Source: Actinomycetota bacterium
GTDB lineage: Bacteria > Actinomycetota > Thermoleophilia > Solirubrobacterales > Solirubrobacteraceae
DNA: 64,000 nt
Direction: 5' to 3'
Assembly: GCA_016781085.1 (NCBI GenBank)
Contig: JADDQZ010000036.1
Span: 26,902-90,901 of the forward strand
Shown here: in pieces, positions 26,423-35,603 of the stretch
Layout of the letters: the number at the start of each line of letters is the position of its first letter
How positions within the stretch are numbered: the first letter of the stretch is position 1
Made by a program: the position numbers and the translations under genes
The notes under the pieces: generated by a model
Told to the model about the DNA's origin: nothing
Databases searched by the model: none
Seen by the model: the letters and a program-made list of their open reading frames with translations, nothing else

Positions 26423-27786
26423 GCGATACGCGCTCGTACGGGCGCGGCGCTCGCATCCTCTCGATCGGGATCGCGACCACCGGGCTCGTCACTTTCGCTT
26501 ACTTCTCGCTGGCCAAGCACGCCCTGACCGGGCCCCAGTACGAGGACGTGACCGTCCTGTGGGCCGTCCTGTTCCTCATCATCGCGATCATCTACCGGCC
26601 GGTGGAGCAGCTGCTTGCGCGGACGATCTCGCGCGACCAGGCCCGCGCCGCGGGCAGCGGTTCGGCGGTCAAAACCGCTTTGACGATCCAGGCGGGCGCC
26701 GGACTGCTCTTCCTGCTGGTTGCCCTGTTGGCACGCGAGCCAATTCGTGATGGCCTGTTCCGGGGCTCCGACGGCCTTTTCTGGATCTTCGTCGTGGCAG
26801 CGCTGGCCTACGCCGCGTCTTACTTCGCGCGCGGATGGCTGGCCGGTAACGGCAAGTTCGGCCACTACGGCGGCTTGGTCTTTCTCGAAGCCTGCTCCCG
26901 CTGCCTGTTCGCTCTGGCGGTCGTCGTAGGTATCGCTCAAGGCCAAGCCGCCGTGGCGCTCGGCATCGCCGCCGCCCCGCTGGTTTCTCTCGTCGTCGTG
27001 CCTTGGGCGCTGCGCCGCCACGAGCTCGCCGTGGCCTCAGCGCAGGCTGCGGGCTCGACGGATGCAGCCGCGCTAGACCTGCCCGACTCCACGGACGCCT
27101 CGGGCGCCGCGGGCGCAGTTGACGCGGCCGCCGATGTTGCGGCTGAGGACCGCAAGGACTCCATCACCTTGCGCGAGGGCGGGAGCTTCGCCGGGGCCGT
27201 GGTGGTGATCATGGCCGCCGAGCAGGCGCTGCTGAACGCCCCGGTGTTGATCGTCGACGCCAGTTCCTCCGATGAGGCGCTCGCGAGCTTTGCTTTCAAC
27301 GTGCTCCTGATCACGCGCGCGCCACTCCAGCTCTTTCAAGCCATCCAAACGACTTTGCTGCCGCACCTGACGGGCCTGGCGGCAACCGACGGCGAGGAGA
27401 ACTTCCGCGATGCGCTGCGGGTCACGCTGCTCGCCACGGCCGGCTTCGCCGCCCTCGTGGTGGTGAGCCTGGCCGCGATCGGGCCCTGGGTGATGGAGCT
27501 GCTGTTTCCGCTCAAGGACGAGTCGCTTGAGTACGGCCGCCTCGGGTTGATGCTGATAGGTGCCGGTATGGGATTTCACCTGGCGGCGGGCACGCTCAAT
27601 CAAGCGGCACTCGCTCGTGGCCGAGCGCGGGCAGCGGCGGCGGCGTGGCTGGGGGCCGGCGTCTTGTTCATCGGCTGGCTCGCCATGTCACCGGTCGACG
27701 ACACCATCTTCGCCGTAGAAGCCGGGTACTGCGCCACTACCGCGCTGTTGGCGCTGGCCCTGTGGCACATCGAGAAGTCGGGCTGA
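26419..27786 (+). CDS. Polysaccharide flippase-like multispan membrane protein (MOP superfamily)
   Basis: Starting at TTG 26419, which overlaps the methyltransferase stop (TTGA), the product has 455 residues and about 10-12 membrane helices. Features such as LFLIIAIIYRPVEQLLARTI, YFARGWLAGNGKFGHYGGLV and a second half starting SFAGAVVVIMAAEQALLNAP resemble Wzx/MurJ-type lipid-linked sugar exporters. Between the halves is a soluble Ala/Asp-rich insert of about 45 residues (STDAAALDLPDSTDASGAAG). It likely exports the product of the preceding glycosyltransferase and methyltransferase. A start at 26251 would lie inside the previous gene and is rejected. Confidence 0.78.
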   Translation: MSDTRSYGRGARILSIGIATTGLVTFAYFSLAKHALTGPQYEDVTVLWAVLFLIIAIIYRPVEQLLARTISRDQARAAGSGSAVKTALTIQAGAGLLFLLVALLAREPIRDGLFRGSDGLFWIFVVAALAYAASYFARGWLAGNGKFGHYGGLVFLEACSRCLFALAVVVGIAQGQAAVALGIAAAPLVSLVVVPWALRRHELAVASAQAAGSTDAAALDLPDSTDASGAAGAVDAAADVAAEDRKDSITLREGGSFAGAVVVIMAAEQALLNAPVLIVDASSSDEALASFAFNVLLITRAPLQLFQAIQTTLLPHLTGLAATDGEENFRDALRVTLLATAGFAALVVVSLAAIGPWVMELLFPLKDESLEYGRLGLMLIGAGMGFHLAAGTLNQAALARGRARAAAAAWLGAGVLFIGWLAMSPVDDTIFAVEAGYCATTALLALALWHIEKSG

Positions 27787-27829
27787 CCAGCCGGATCACG
27801 GCCTCAGTGGCTTCGAGCTGATCGACGCT

Positions 27830-28504
27830 TCAGGATGCGGCTTCGGCAGCGGCCTGAGCCAGGCGTCGGACCGCTTCTGCCGGCTCATCCGTCCCGAAGA
27901 CGGCGGATCCGGCGACGAAGAGAGAGGCACCGGCAGTGGCGCAGCTTCCGATCGTCCGAGCGTCGATGCCGCCGTCGACTTCCACCGCCACTCCGGGACC
28001 CCCAAGCGCTTTGAGGGCCGCCACCCGTCGCTCGGAGCCGGGAATGAAAGGCTGTCCGCCCCACCCCGGGTTGACTGTCATGCACAGCAGCACGTCGACG
28101 ATCGACGCCACGTCTTCGGCCACATCGGGCCGCGTGGCGGGATTAATGGCCAACCCCGCACGACAGCCGGCTTCGCGGATGGCCGACAGCGCGTAGTGGA
28201 CATGCGGGGTCGCTTCGGCGTGAATGGAGATCACATCGGCGCCCGCCTTGGCGAAGTCGGCGATGTGGCGCTCGGGGCGCTCGATCATCAGATGAACGTC
28301 GAGCAAGCCTCCGGCTTCGTGGACCAACCCGGCGAGCGCGTCGACCACCAACGGCCCCATGGTGATCGGCGGAACGAAGTGACCGTCCATCACGTCGACG
28401 TGGATGACGCGTGCCCCAGCGGCGACGACCTCCTGAACCTGCGCGCCAAGACGCGAGAAATCCGCCGCCAGGATCGACGGAGCGATGCCGCGTAGATCGC
28501 TCAT
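27830..28504 (-). CDS. rpe: Ribulose-phosphate 3-epimerase
   Basis: A 224-residue TIM-barrel epimerase of the pentose phosphate pathway. It has IAPSILAADFSRL, HVDVMDGHFVPPITMG, DVHLMIERPE, MTVNPGWGGQPFI and VEVDGGID, covering the metal ligands and catalytic Asp residues. The ATG shares its A with the stop of the zinc-ribbon gene (TGATG), indicating coupling. It ends the priA-def-fmt-rsmB chain, a common neighbourhood for rpe. Confidence 0.96.
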   Translation of the reverse strand: MSDLRGIAPSILAADFSRLGAQVQEVVAAGARVIHVDVMDGHFVPPITMGPLVVDALAGLVHEAGGLLDVHLMIERPERHIADFAKAGADVISIHAEATPHVHYALSAIREAGCRAGLAINPATRPDVAEDVASIVDVLLCMTVNPGWGGQPFIPGSERRVAALKALGGPGVAVEVDGGIDARTIGSCATAGASLFVAGSAVFGTDEPAEAVRRLAQAAAEAAS

Positions 28505-28734
28505 CAGATCGGCTGCAACATCGACACACGGCAGTGATTGCAGGCGTAGAGCTCCGTGCGCGACATCCGCACGATCGTCGAATGCTCTCCGCAATTCGGG
28601 CAGACCGAGCGCAGCTCGAAGCGTTGCATGCAGTTGGCGCAGCGGTAGCGCCCAGGAAGATTCGTGGACCGCAACCACGGCTCATGGCACGCCGGACAGA
28701 CGTCGCCGAGAGCAGACTCGCTTTGCTCGCTCAT
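28504..28734 (-). CDS. Double zinc-ribbon protein
   Basis: A 76-residue protein with four Cys pairs: CPAC, CANC, CPNC and CNHC. The spacing predicts two zinc ribbons and resembles the YfgJ/DUF1407 family of unknown function. It is locked between rsmB (four-base overlap) and rpe (one-base TGATG overlap), so it is certainly translated with them. It may bind nucleic acid or protein in the translation machinery, but this is inference. Confidence 0.85.
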   Translation of the reverse strand: MSEQSESALGDVCPACHEPWLRSTNLPGRYRCANCMQRFELRSVCPNCGEHSTIVRMSRTELYACNHCRVSMLQPI

Positions 28735-30068
28735 GCCGCATCGCTCCGCCGTAGGCGCGCGTAGAAAAAGCCTTCGGTCCCGTCGCGATGCGGCAGCGTC
28801 TGAGCGAATTCGGGCACGCTGGGATGCTCCCAGACCGGCAGGTCAGAGCGCAGCTCGACCGCCTCGAAGTTCCCGTGTTCAGTCAGGAAGCGGCCCACCA
28901 GCAGCTCGTTCTCGTCGGGAGAAATCGTGCACGTGGAATAGACGAGCGTGCCGCCAGGAGCTAGGGCAGCCGCTCCGGCTCGCAAGATCTCGGCTTGAAT
29001 TCGCGACAGTCGCTCCACGTCTTCGAGATCCTTGCGCCAGCGCGCGTCAGGCCGCGATGCCAGCGTCCCGAGATCGCTGCACGGTGGATCGACGAGGACG
29101 CGATCAAACTGCCCCAGCCCTCCCAGTTCCCTGGCGTCGCCCGTGTTGACCGTGACGCAATCCGCTCCCATCCGCTGCACCGTGCGTGTCAGCGCCTGCG
29201 CTCGCCCTGGGTGGCGCTCGACCGCCAACACTTCGCCCCGGTTCTCCATCAGCGCGGCGATGTGCGTGGTTTTCCCGCCGGGCGCCGCGCACAGGTCGAG
29301 CACCCGCTCCCCCGGGCGCGGCGCAAGTATGCGTGCAACCGCCATGGCGGCGCGCGACTGGGGCATCAGAAGTCCCGACTCCCATTCCGGCCGCGAGAAC
29401 ACGTCGAACTGGCCGTCGAGCATGATGCCCTCGGCCAGATCAGGAGCTGGTCGGGCGGTCGGCCCGAAAGCTGCAATGAGCTCCTCGCGTGTGGCGCGCA
29501 GCGTGTTGACCCGGATGGATCCCTCCGCGGGGTGATTGTGAGCCGCCATCAACGCGCGGGCGTCGGTCGGGCCGAGCGCGTCCCACCACATCTGTGCGAC
29601 CCACTCGGGATGCGAGTGACGGAGAGCGGCTTGCTGGGGCGTGGCTTCGGGAAGCTGGGACACCAGCTCGCGGCCTTGCCCGGCCGCTCGGCGCAGCACC
29701 GCGTTGACCAGTCCGGCTGCCCGCGGGGCTTGCGCCTTGACCAATTCCACGGATTCCCCCACCGCGGCGTGAGCCGGGATCCTGTCCAGCCAGCAGAGTT
29801 GAAACAGGCCAAGGCGCAAGCCGGCGAGCACCGGCGCTTGAAGCTCGTCGACGCGCCGGCCCGCGAACATCTCGATCAAATGGTCGATCGTCTTTTGCCG
29901 CTGGACGGTGCCGTAAGCCAGCTGCATCGCCAGCGCCCGCTCGCGACCCGCGAGCTTGTGCCGCTGTGCTTCGGCGTGCAAGGCGCGGTCCGCCCAGGCC
30001 CCAGCTTCAAAAACACGCCGCACAACGACGTAAGCGCAGGCACGCGCGGGCGAGACGGACGGCGTCAC
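28731..30068 (-). CDS. rsmB: 16S rRNA (cytosine(967)-C(5))-methyltransferase RsmB
   Basis: A 445-residue protein. The N-terminal NusB-like RNA-binding domain (about 1-150) is followed by a Rossmann methyltransferase with LDLCAAPGGKTTHIAALM, VDPPCSDLGTLA and the catalytic Cys in VYSTCTISPDENE. RsmB makes m5C967 in 16S rRNA. It overlaps fmt by four bases and the zinc-ribbon gene by four bases. fmt-rsmB pairing is common in bacteria. Confidence 0.95.
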   Translation of the reverse strand: MTPSVSPARACAYVVVRRVFEAGAWADRALHAEAQRHKLAGRERALAMQLAYGTVQRQKTIDHLIEMFAGRRVDELQAPVLAGLRLGLFQLCWLDRIPAHAAVGESVELVKAQAPRAAGLVNAVLRRAAGQGRELVSQLPEATPQQAALRHSHPEWVAQMWWDALGPTDARALMAAHNHPAEGSIRVNTLRATREELIAAFGPTARPAPDLAEGIMLDGQFDVFSRPEWESGLLMPQSRAAMAVARILAPRPGERVLDLCAAPGGKTTHIAALMENRGEVLAVERHPGRAQALTRTVQRMGADCVTVNTGDARELGGLGQFDRVLVDPPCSDLGTLASRPDARWRKDLEDVERLSRIQAEILRAGAAALAPGGTLVYSTCTISPDENELLVGRFLTEHGNFEAVELRSDLPVWEHPSVPEFAQTLPHRDGTEGFFYARLRRSDAA

Positions 30069-30985
30069 GGTTGCGTAGGCACCGGGCCTTCAAGCCACTG
30101 GACATCCGCGTGACCGCGCAGCCAGTCACCTACCGGCATCGGCTTCCCACCGGGCGGTTGGATGCGCAGCAGGGCAAGGGCCCTATCGGCGCAGCCAAGG
30201 AGCATCAGCCCGTCTCCGACGCGGACCTCGCCGGCCGGAACGGGCGTCTCGTGGATCGCTGCTTCGTGGACGCCTAGAAACGACTCGTCGGGCAGCCGGA
30301 GCCGCGCGCCGATGTGCGGGCGCAGCGCGCGAACCCGGTGGGCCTCGGCTTCGGCGCTGTTTCCGGCATCGAGCAGTCGGTCGCGCGCCTCGACCTTCTC
30401 CGCGTAGGTCACGCCGTCAGATGGCTGCTCACGGTAAGGCGGACGCTCCGACAGCGCCCGCACCAGCAAGCGCCCGCCGAGATCTTGCAACCGCTCGCCG
30501 AGCGTGCCGGCGTCGTCCTCGCCGGAAATTGCCACCTGCTCTTGCAAGCAGACCGGCCCAGCGTCGAGCTCGGCCACCAGACGCATGATCGAGACCCCGG
30601 TGCGCTCGTCGCCGGCCATGATCGCGCGCTCGATCGGAGCCGCCCCGCGCCAGCGCGGCAGCAGCGAAGGGTGCACGTTGACGAGCTCGTACAGCGACAT
30701 GAGCGGCTCTCGAATGAGCACCCCGTAAGCGCACACGCAGAGCGCCTGCGGCTCGGCGCCGGCGATAACTTCTAGCGACTCGGGCGCGTGCAGATCATCG
30801 GGCTGCACGGTCGGCAGCCCGAGCTCGGCGGCGACGGTGGCAACCGGAGGAGGCTGTAAGCGGCGGCCACGGCCACGTGGCCGGTCCGGTCGGGTGACCA
30901 CGAGCTGCGGGCGATGCTCCGAGCGTGCGAGCGTTCGCAGCACCTCCCCCGCGAAGTCCGAAGTGCCTAAAAAGACGGTGCGCAT
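30065..30985 (-). CDS. fmt: Methionyl-tRNA formyltransferase
   Basis: A 306-residue Fmt that formylates initiator Met-tRNA using 10-formyl-THF. It has VFLGTSDFAGEVLRTL, the catalytic NVHPSLLPRWRGAAPIE, a following DAGPVCLQE segment and a C-terminal OB-like domain. It begins 14 bases after def, whose product removes the formyl group, and overlaps rsmB by four bases (ATGA). The def-fmt-rsmB order is standard. Confidence 0.96.
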   Translation of the reverse strand: MRTVFLGTSDFAGEVLRTLARSEHRPQLVVTRPDRPRGRGRRLQPPPVATVAAELGLPTVQPDDLHAPESLEVIAGAEPQALCVCAYGVLIREPLMSLYELVNVHPSLLPRWRGAAPIERAIMAGDERTGVSIMRLVAELDAGPVCLQEQVAISGEDDAGTLGERLQDLGGRLLVRALSERPPYREQPSDGVTYAEKVEARDRLLDAGNSAEAEAHRVRALRPHIGARLRLPDESFLGVHEAAIHETPVPAGEVRVGDGLMLLGCADRALALLRIQPPGGKPMPVGDWLRGHADVQWLEGPVPTQP

Positions 30986-30999
30986 CGCGCGCGGAGCCG

Positions 31000-31683
31000 T
31001 CAGTCCGGGCGGCGAGCGGCGGCGTCGGCTTCGCGCAGCACTTTCATCGCCTGCTTACGCTGCTCGCGCGAAGTACGGTCGAGGATCAACACGCCGTCGA
31101 GGTGGTCGATCTCGTGCTGGATCACGCGCGCCTCCAGCTCTGAGACTTCCAGTGAGATGGAGTTGCCGTACTGGTCTTGCCCGCGGACACGGATGGCGGC
31201 CGGCCGCTCCACATCGACGAGAACGCCGGGAATGGAAAGGCAGCCCTCTTCGCCTACGTCGGTCTCGGGACTGGACCACTCGATGACAGGGTTGGCAAGG
31301 ACGCCGAGCGGGCCGTCTTCTTCGACGCGGTAGACGAGCAGCCGGCTGAGCACCCCCACTTGAGTGGCGGCGAGGCCGATGCCCAAAGCGTCATCCATGA
31401 TCCGTTCCATCCGCTGGACTTCCAGCTGGAGCTGCGCGTCGAAGTGCTCCACCGGCAAAGCGCGGCTGCGCAGGATCGGGTCGCCGATCTTCAAGATGTG
31501 AGCTAGCGCATCATCGCGGCGCGCTCGTGTCTCAGGGTCGAGCCGGCGGCCGTTTTCGCCCTTTTGCTCCCGTTCAGCGACTTCCTCGACGGGGATCGGA
31601 TCTTCTGATGCCATGCGGGAGGCGATTCTAGAGGGCACCAGCCGGTTAACGAGGCGGCCGAGTAGGTTCGGGTTGCTGCTCAT
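31000..31683 (-). CDS. def: Peptide deformylase
   Basis: Contains the three PDF motifs: GIGLAATQVGV, EEGCLSIPG with the metal Cys, and QHEIDHLDG with two His and the catalytic Glu. It removes the N-formyl group from nascent proteins. ATG 31683 overlaps the priA stop (ATGA), giving 227 residues with an N-terminal extension of about 65 residues that is charged and not typical. ATG 31614 is an alternative giving a shorter protein. fmt follows after 14 bases. Confidence 0.94.
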   Translation of the reverse strand: MSSNPNLLGRLVNRLVPSRIASRMASEDPIPVEEVAEREQKGENGRRLDPETRARRDDALAHILKIGDPILRSRALPVEHFDAQLQLEVQRMERIMDDALGIGLAATQVGVLSRLLVYRVEEDGPLGVLANPVIEWSSPETDVGEEGCLSIPGVLVDVERPAAIRVRGQDQYGNSISLEVSELEARVIQHEIDHLDGVLILDRTSREQRKQAMKVLREADAAARRPD

Positions 31684-33749
31684 TGCGGGTCCACGTCGAC
31701 GGAAAACGACACCATGGAATGGGCGCGATCGCGCGCCGCCGCCTCGACTGCGCTTCCTACGCACGCAACGGCTTCTGCGCGGCGACGGGCTTTGAGCACT
31801 AGCTGCATCCGCTCGCGGCTACGCAAGCGGAACAACGGCGCCGGGCCGAGGAGATCCGCGTCTGCCACCCGCAGGCGTTCGGCGACGTCGGCAGCCGCAG
31901 CACGCACAGCGCGAGCGTCCGGCGCCGAGCACACGATGCGAATCAAGTCGCTGAAGGGCGGATAGCGCAGCGCGCGGCGGCGCTCGAGCTCCTCGGCGAG
32001 GAATCCGCGCGCGTCGTGGCGAGCCGCGAAAGCTATCGAGCTCGCGTCCGGCGAACTGGTCTGCACGAGCACTCGTCCGCCCGCGCGCCCCCGACCCGCC
32101 CGGCCCGCGAGCTGCGTGATCAGCGCGAAAGTTCGCTCTTCGGCCCGGAAGTCTGGAAAGCGCAGCGTCGAGTCCGCATCGAGGACGACGCCCAGGGACA
32201 CGTCCGGGAAGTCATGTCCTTTGGCGACGATCTGGGTTCCGAGCAAAACACCGGCGTGCGCCGCCGCGAACGCGCCAAGCACATCCGTGACGGCGTCCTT
32301 GGCGGCGGCAGTGTCTGCATCTAGGCGAAAGACGGGCACGTCGAGCGTTTCCGACAGCTCAGCTTCGAGCCGCTCGGTTCCCGCGCCGTGGCGGCCGACC
32401 GTCAGCGATCCACACTGCTCACAGCGCCGCGGCACCGGCTCCCGGTGACCGCAATGATGACAAGAGATCAAGTTGGCCTGGCGGTGCAAGACCAGCGCAA
32501 CGTCGCAGTTCGGGCACTCCCAGGCGTGTCCGCACGATCGGCACGACAAGAAGTTCGACCAGCCGCGACGATTGAGCAACAGGATCGATTTGCGCGACTC
32601 CGACAGCGCCTGTCGGGTTTCGGGATGCAGCTGGTGCCGGGCGGCGCGCATGTCGAGCACCTTGACCGTGGGCAGTGGCTGTCCGTCGACACGGTCGGGG
32701 AGCACGATTCGCGGCAGCGCATGCCAGCTCTCCGGGCGCGGAGTCGCCGACCCGACGACGACCGTGGCTCCAGTGAACTCCGCACGGCGGGAGGCCACCA
32801 GGCGCGCGTCATAACGAGGGTCACCCTCGTGCTTGAAAGAAGAGTCGTGTTCCTCGTCGATGACCACGAGCCCCAGATCGGCGACGGGCGCGAACACCGC
32901 CGAGCGGGGGCCGACCACCACCCGGGCCTCCCCCGATCGCAGTCGTCGCCACTCGTCGTAGCGCTCGCCTTCAGACAATCCGGAATGAAGTAGTGCCACC
33001 GTGTCGCCGAAGCGAGCCTGGAAGCGCGAGACGGTTTGCGGCGTCAGCGCGATTTCAGGGACCAGCACCATCACGCCACGGCCGCGCGCGAGGGCAGCGG
33101 CAGCAGCGCGTAGATAGACCTCGGTCTTCCCTGAGCCCGTCACGCCGTGCAGCAGCCATTCGCGCTCTGTGCCGCTGATCAGCCCTGCCACGGCCTTGTC
33201 TTGCGCGTGGGTCGGGTCGATCCGGCTCCTTGCTGTCCCGGGTGGAGCGGGGGCGCTGCGTCGCTGCTCGCGCGACACCAATTCCACCAAGCCCCGGGAC
33301 TCCAATCGGCGCAGCGCCGGCAAATCCGGTCCGGCAGGGCCAGGGAGCCGCTTCAGCAGCTCCCGCTGGCGCTCGGTCATTCTGGGGGGCGGAGCGTCGG
33401 CGGCGGGTTCGACTCGCCGCGCCCACAGGACTGTTCGCGGTTTGCCGGGTGGCGGCAGCACCAGCGACAAGGCGCGCGCGGAGGTCGAGCAGTATTCGCC
33501 GGCCATCCACAGCGCCAACTCGACCAGCTCGCCGGGAATCGTCTCCGGCCGTACGGAGCCGATTTTCATCAGCTTCTCCGCCGGCACGTCTGTCGAAAAA
33601 GCCAGTTCGACGACCACGCCGCTGAGGCGCTGACGCCCGAAAGGAATGGAGACGATGCTGCCGACGGCCACCGGTTCGTCGCCGATCGCGTAGTCGAAGG
33701 GCCCCGAGACCTTGCGCGTCGTGGTGAGCGGCTGAATGCGCGCGATCAC
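31680..33749 (-). CDS. priA: Primosomal protein N' (replication restart helicase PriA)
   Basis: From GTG 33749, which overlaps the methyltransferase stop (GTGA), the product has 689 residues. The N-terminal DNA-binding domain contains GPFDYAIGDEPVAVGSIVSI. The helicase has Walker A HGVTGSGKTEVYL and VVIDEEHDSSFKHEGDPRYD. Eight Cys form the zinc lobe (CRSCGHAWECPNC, then CHHCGHREPVPRRCEQCGS), and LAGRAGRGRAGG marks motif VI. PriA reloads replisomes at collapsed forks. Helicase motifs look intact. Confidence 0.95.
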   Translation of the reverse strand: MIARIQPLTTTRKVSGPFDYAIGDEPVAVGSIVSIPFGRQRLSGVVVELAFSTDVPAEKLMKIGSVRPETIPGELVELALWMAGEYCSTSARALSLVLPPPGKPRTVLWARRVEPAADAPPPRMTERQRELLKRLPGPAGPDLPALRRLESRGLVELVSREQRRSAPAPPGTARSRIDPTHAQDKAVAGLISGTEREWLLHGVTGSGKTEVYLRAAAAALARGRGVMVLVPEIALTPQTVSRFQARFGDTVALLHSGLSEGERYDEWRRLRSGEARVVVGPRSAVFAPVADLGLVVIDEEHDSSFKHEGDPRYDARLVASRRAEFTGATVVVGSATPRPESWHALPRIVLPDRVDGQPLPTVKVLDMRAARHQLHPETRQALSESRKSILLLNRRGWSNFLSCRSCGHAWECPNCDVALVLHRQANLISCHHCGHREPVPRRCEQCGSLTVGRHGAGTERLEAELSETLDVPVFRLDADTAAAKDAVTDVLGAFAAAHAGVLLGTQIVAKGHDFPDVSLGVVLDADSTLRFPDFRAEERTFALITQLAGRAGRGRAGGRVLVQTSSPDASSIAFAARHDARGFLAEELERRRALRYPPFSDLIRIVCSAPDARAVRAAAADVAERLRVADADLLGPAPLFRLRSRERMQLVLKARRRAEAVACVGSAVEAAARDRAHSMVSFSVDVDPQ

Positions 33750-34615
33750 GACGCGGCCGGAAGCGGGCTCGCGAGCCGCTGGCGCATCACTTCGATCGCG
33801 TCGGGATTGCTGTCGACGAGCACGAACCGCCGGCCGAGTGCGCGACAAGCCGAGCCGAGCGTGCCCGAGCCGGCAAAGAAGTCCAGACACCAGCCGCCCG
33901 GGCGCGACGAGGCCGAGACGACGCGCCGGAGGATGCCTTCAGGTTTTTGCGTCGGGTATCCCGTGCGCTCGGCTCCGGAGGTCGGCACGATGGTGTGCCA
34001 CCAGCAATCGGTCGGCAGCTTCCCGCGCGCGGCCTTTTCCGGTCCGACGAGGCCCGGAGCCATGTACGGCTCCCGCTCCACGGCGCTCGAATCGAAGTGG
34101 TAGTGGTCGGGGTCCTTCACGTAGACCAGGATGGTGTCGTGCTTGGCCGGCCAGCGACGCCGCGTGCGCGCACCGTAGTCGTAGGCCCAGACGATCTCGT
34201 TGAGAAAGCAATTCCGGCCGAAGAGGTCGTCGAGCAGGATCTTGCAGTAGTGCGCTTCGCGGTAGTCGAGGTGCACGTAAAGCGTGCCGTGGTCAGCGAG
34301 TACGCGCCGAGCCTGCTCGAGGCGAGGCGCCAAGAAGGCCATGTAATCGCCGTGATTTGAGTCGGCGTAGGCGAGCTCGGACACCACTTCTGTGCTGTAG
34401 CGACGCCCGCCGAACCCGACGCGTGCGCCTGCTTCATCGCTGCGCGTTTGAAGTGACGTGAGTTTCTGCGTGCTGCCGGTGTTGAAAGGCGGATCGATGT
34501 AGACGAGATCAAAGCCGGCGTCGGGCAGCAGCGGCAGGACGGCGAGGTTGTCCCCGTGGATCACGAGGTCGTCCTCGAGAGTCTGCGGGACGCTGTCGGC
34601 GTTGATGGGGTGCAC
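33746..34615 (-). CDS. Orphan DNA (adenine-N6 or cytosine-N4) methyltransferase, beta class
   Basis: A 289-residue DNA methyltransferase with motif order IV then I: catalytic YIDPPFNTGST near residue 40 and SAM-binding LDFFAGSGTLGSACRALGR near 245, as in the beta class that includes CcrM and many type III Mod subunits. YPTQKPEGILRRVV precedes motif I. There is no restriction endonuclease beside it. Its stop overlaps the priA start (GTGA), tying its translation to a replication-restart helicase. It diverges from the TauE-type gene 49 bases away. Target sequence unknown. Confidence 0.88.
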   Translation of the reverse strand: MHPINADSVPQTLEDDLVIHGDNLAVLPLLPDAGFDLVYIDPPFNTGSTQKLTSLQTRSDEAGARVGFGGRRYSTEVVSELAYADSNHGDYMAFLAPRLEQARRVLADHGTLYVHLDYREAHYCKILLDDLFGRNCFLNEIVWAYDYGARTRRRWPAKHDTILVYVKDPDHYHFDSSAVEREPYMAPGLVGPEKAARGKLPTDCWWHTIVPTSGAERTGYPTQKPEGILRRVVSASSRPGGWCLDFFAGSGTLGSACRALGRRFVLVDSNPDAIEVMRQRLASPLPAAS

Positions 34616-34651
34616 TCCGACGACGGTACCCGGAGATCGACGGCGCCGTCA

Positions 34652-34657
34652 TAGGCT
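34652..34657 (+). promoter_or_regulatory. -10 box close to the TauE-type start codon
   Basis: TAGGCT lies seven bases before ATG 34665. Transcription starting about seven bases after it would begin at the ATG, giving a leaderless mRNA. No clear -35 was seen. GGAAG directly before the ATG is too close to act as a normal Shine-Dalgarno. Confidence 0.35.
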
Positions 34658-34664
34658 CCGGAAG

Positions 34665-35437
34665 ATGCCGGACCTCGAAGTCGTCCTCCTGCTTTGCGCG
34701 GCGGCGCTCCTGGCGGGGTGGGTGGACGCGGTAGTCGGAGGCGGCGGGCTGATCCAAATCCCGGCGCTCCTGTTGCTCTTGCCAAGCGCCACTCCGGCCC
34801 AAGTGCTCGCGACCAACAAGCTGTCGAGCGTTTTCGGGACCGCCGTCGCGGCTCGCATGTATCTCCGAGAAGTGCGGCCGGACATGCGCACGGCCTTGCC
34901 GATGGCGGGATCGGCGGCGCTGGGCTCAGCGGCGGGAGCGGCGTGCGCATCGCTTCTGACCGAAGCACTTTTCCGACCTCTGGTGTTGGTGCTGCTGATC
35001 CTCGTCGGCACCTACACATTCCGCCGGCCGGCTCTCGGAGACGTACAGGACCTGCGCTTCACCGGTGGGCGCACGTCGCTGCCGCTATTGGTGCCGCGGT
35101 CACCATCGGGTTCTACGACGGCATATTCGGCCCTGGGACCGGCTCATTCCTGGTCTTTGCCCTCGTGACGCTGATGGGCTATTCCTCCGTTCAAGCTTGG
35201 GCGAAGGCCAAGATCGCCAACCTGGCCACCAATCTCGGAGCCCTGGCGATCTTCGTTTCTCAGGGATCCCCGCTTTACGGGCTGGGCCTGGCGATGGCCA
35301 TGTGCCACATGCTCGGCGGGCACCTCGGCGCCGCTGCCGCCATAACGAGAGGTAGCCGGTTCGTGCGGCTCGTTTTTCTCGTCGTGGTGGCAGTTCTGGT
35401 GGTGCGTCTCGCGGTGGACGTCCTGCGCGGAATCTGA
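34665..35437 (+). pseudogene. TauE/SafE-family permease, frameshifted
   Basis: Two frames together make one TauE/SafE (DUF81) sulfite/anion permease of about 255 residues. The first frame starts MPDLEVVLLLCAAALLAGWV with GGGGLIQIPALLLLLPSATP and is sensible to GDVQDLRF at about 35065. The second frame, offset by -1, carries AAIGAAVTIGFYDGIFGPGT, SFLVFALVTLMG and NLATNLGALAIFV to 35437. A one-base deletion between about 35050 and 35087 explains it. It may be a young pseudogene or a sequencing error; no slippery heptamer is visible. Both halves keep membrane helices and conserved motifs. Confidence 0.75.
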
Positions 35438-35603
35438 CTAGACGTGGCTTCTCAGGGCTTCGCGGGAAGCGAGCGCGCGTACGCGACGCCGCATTCGACC
35501 CAGGCCTGGAGGTCCGCGCTGGCTGCGCAGCGCTTGCGGGTCTACTCGCAGCCAGCCGTCCACCGGACGAAATCTCAAACGGCTGAGCGTGCGGTCTGCC
35601 GCT

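Noticed and set aside
35040-35095. Programmed -1 frameshift in the TauE-type gene
   Set aside because: No X-XXY-YYZ slippery heptamer or clear downstream pseudoknot is seen; a simple deletion explains it better.
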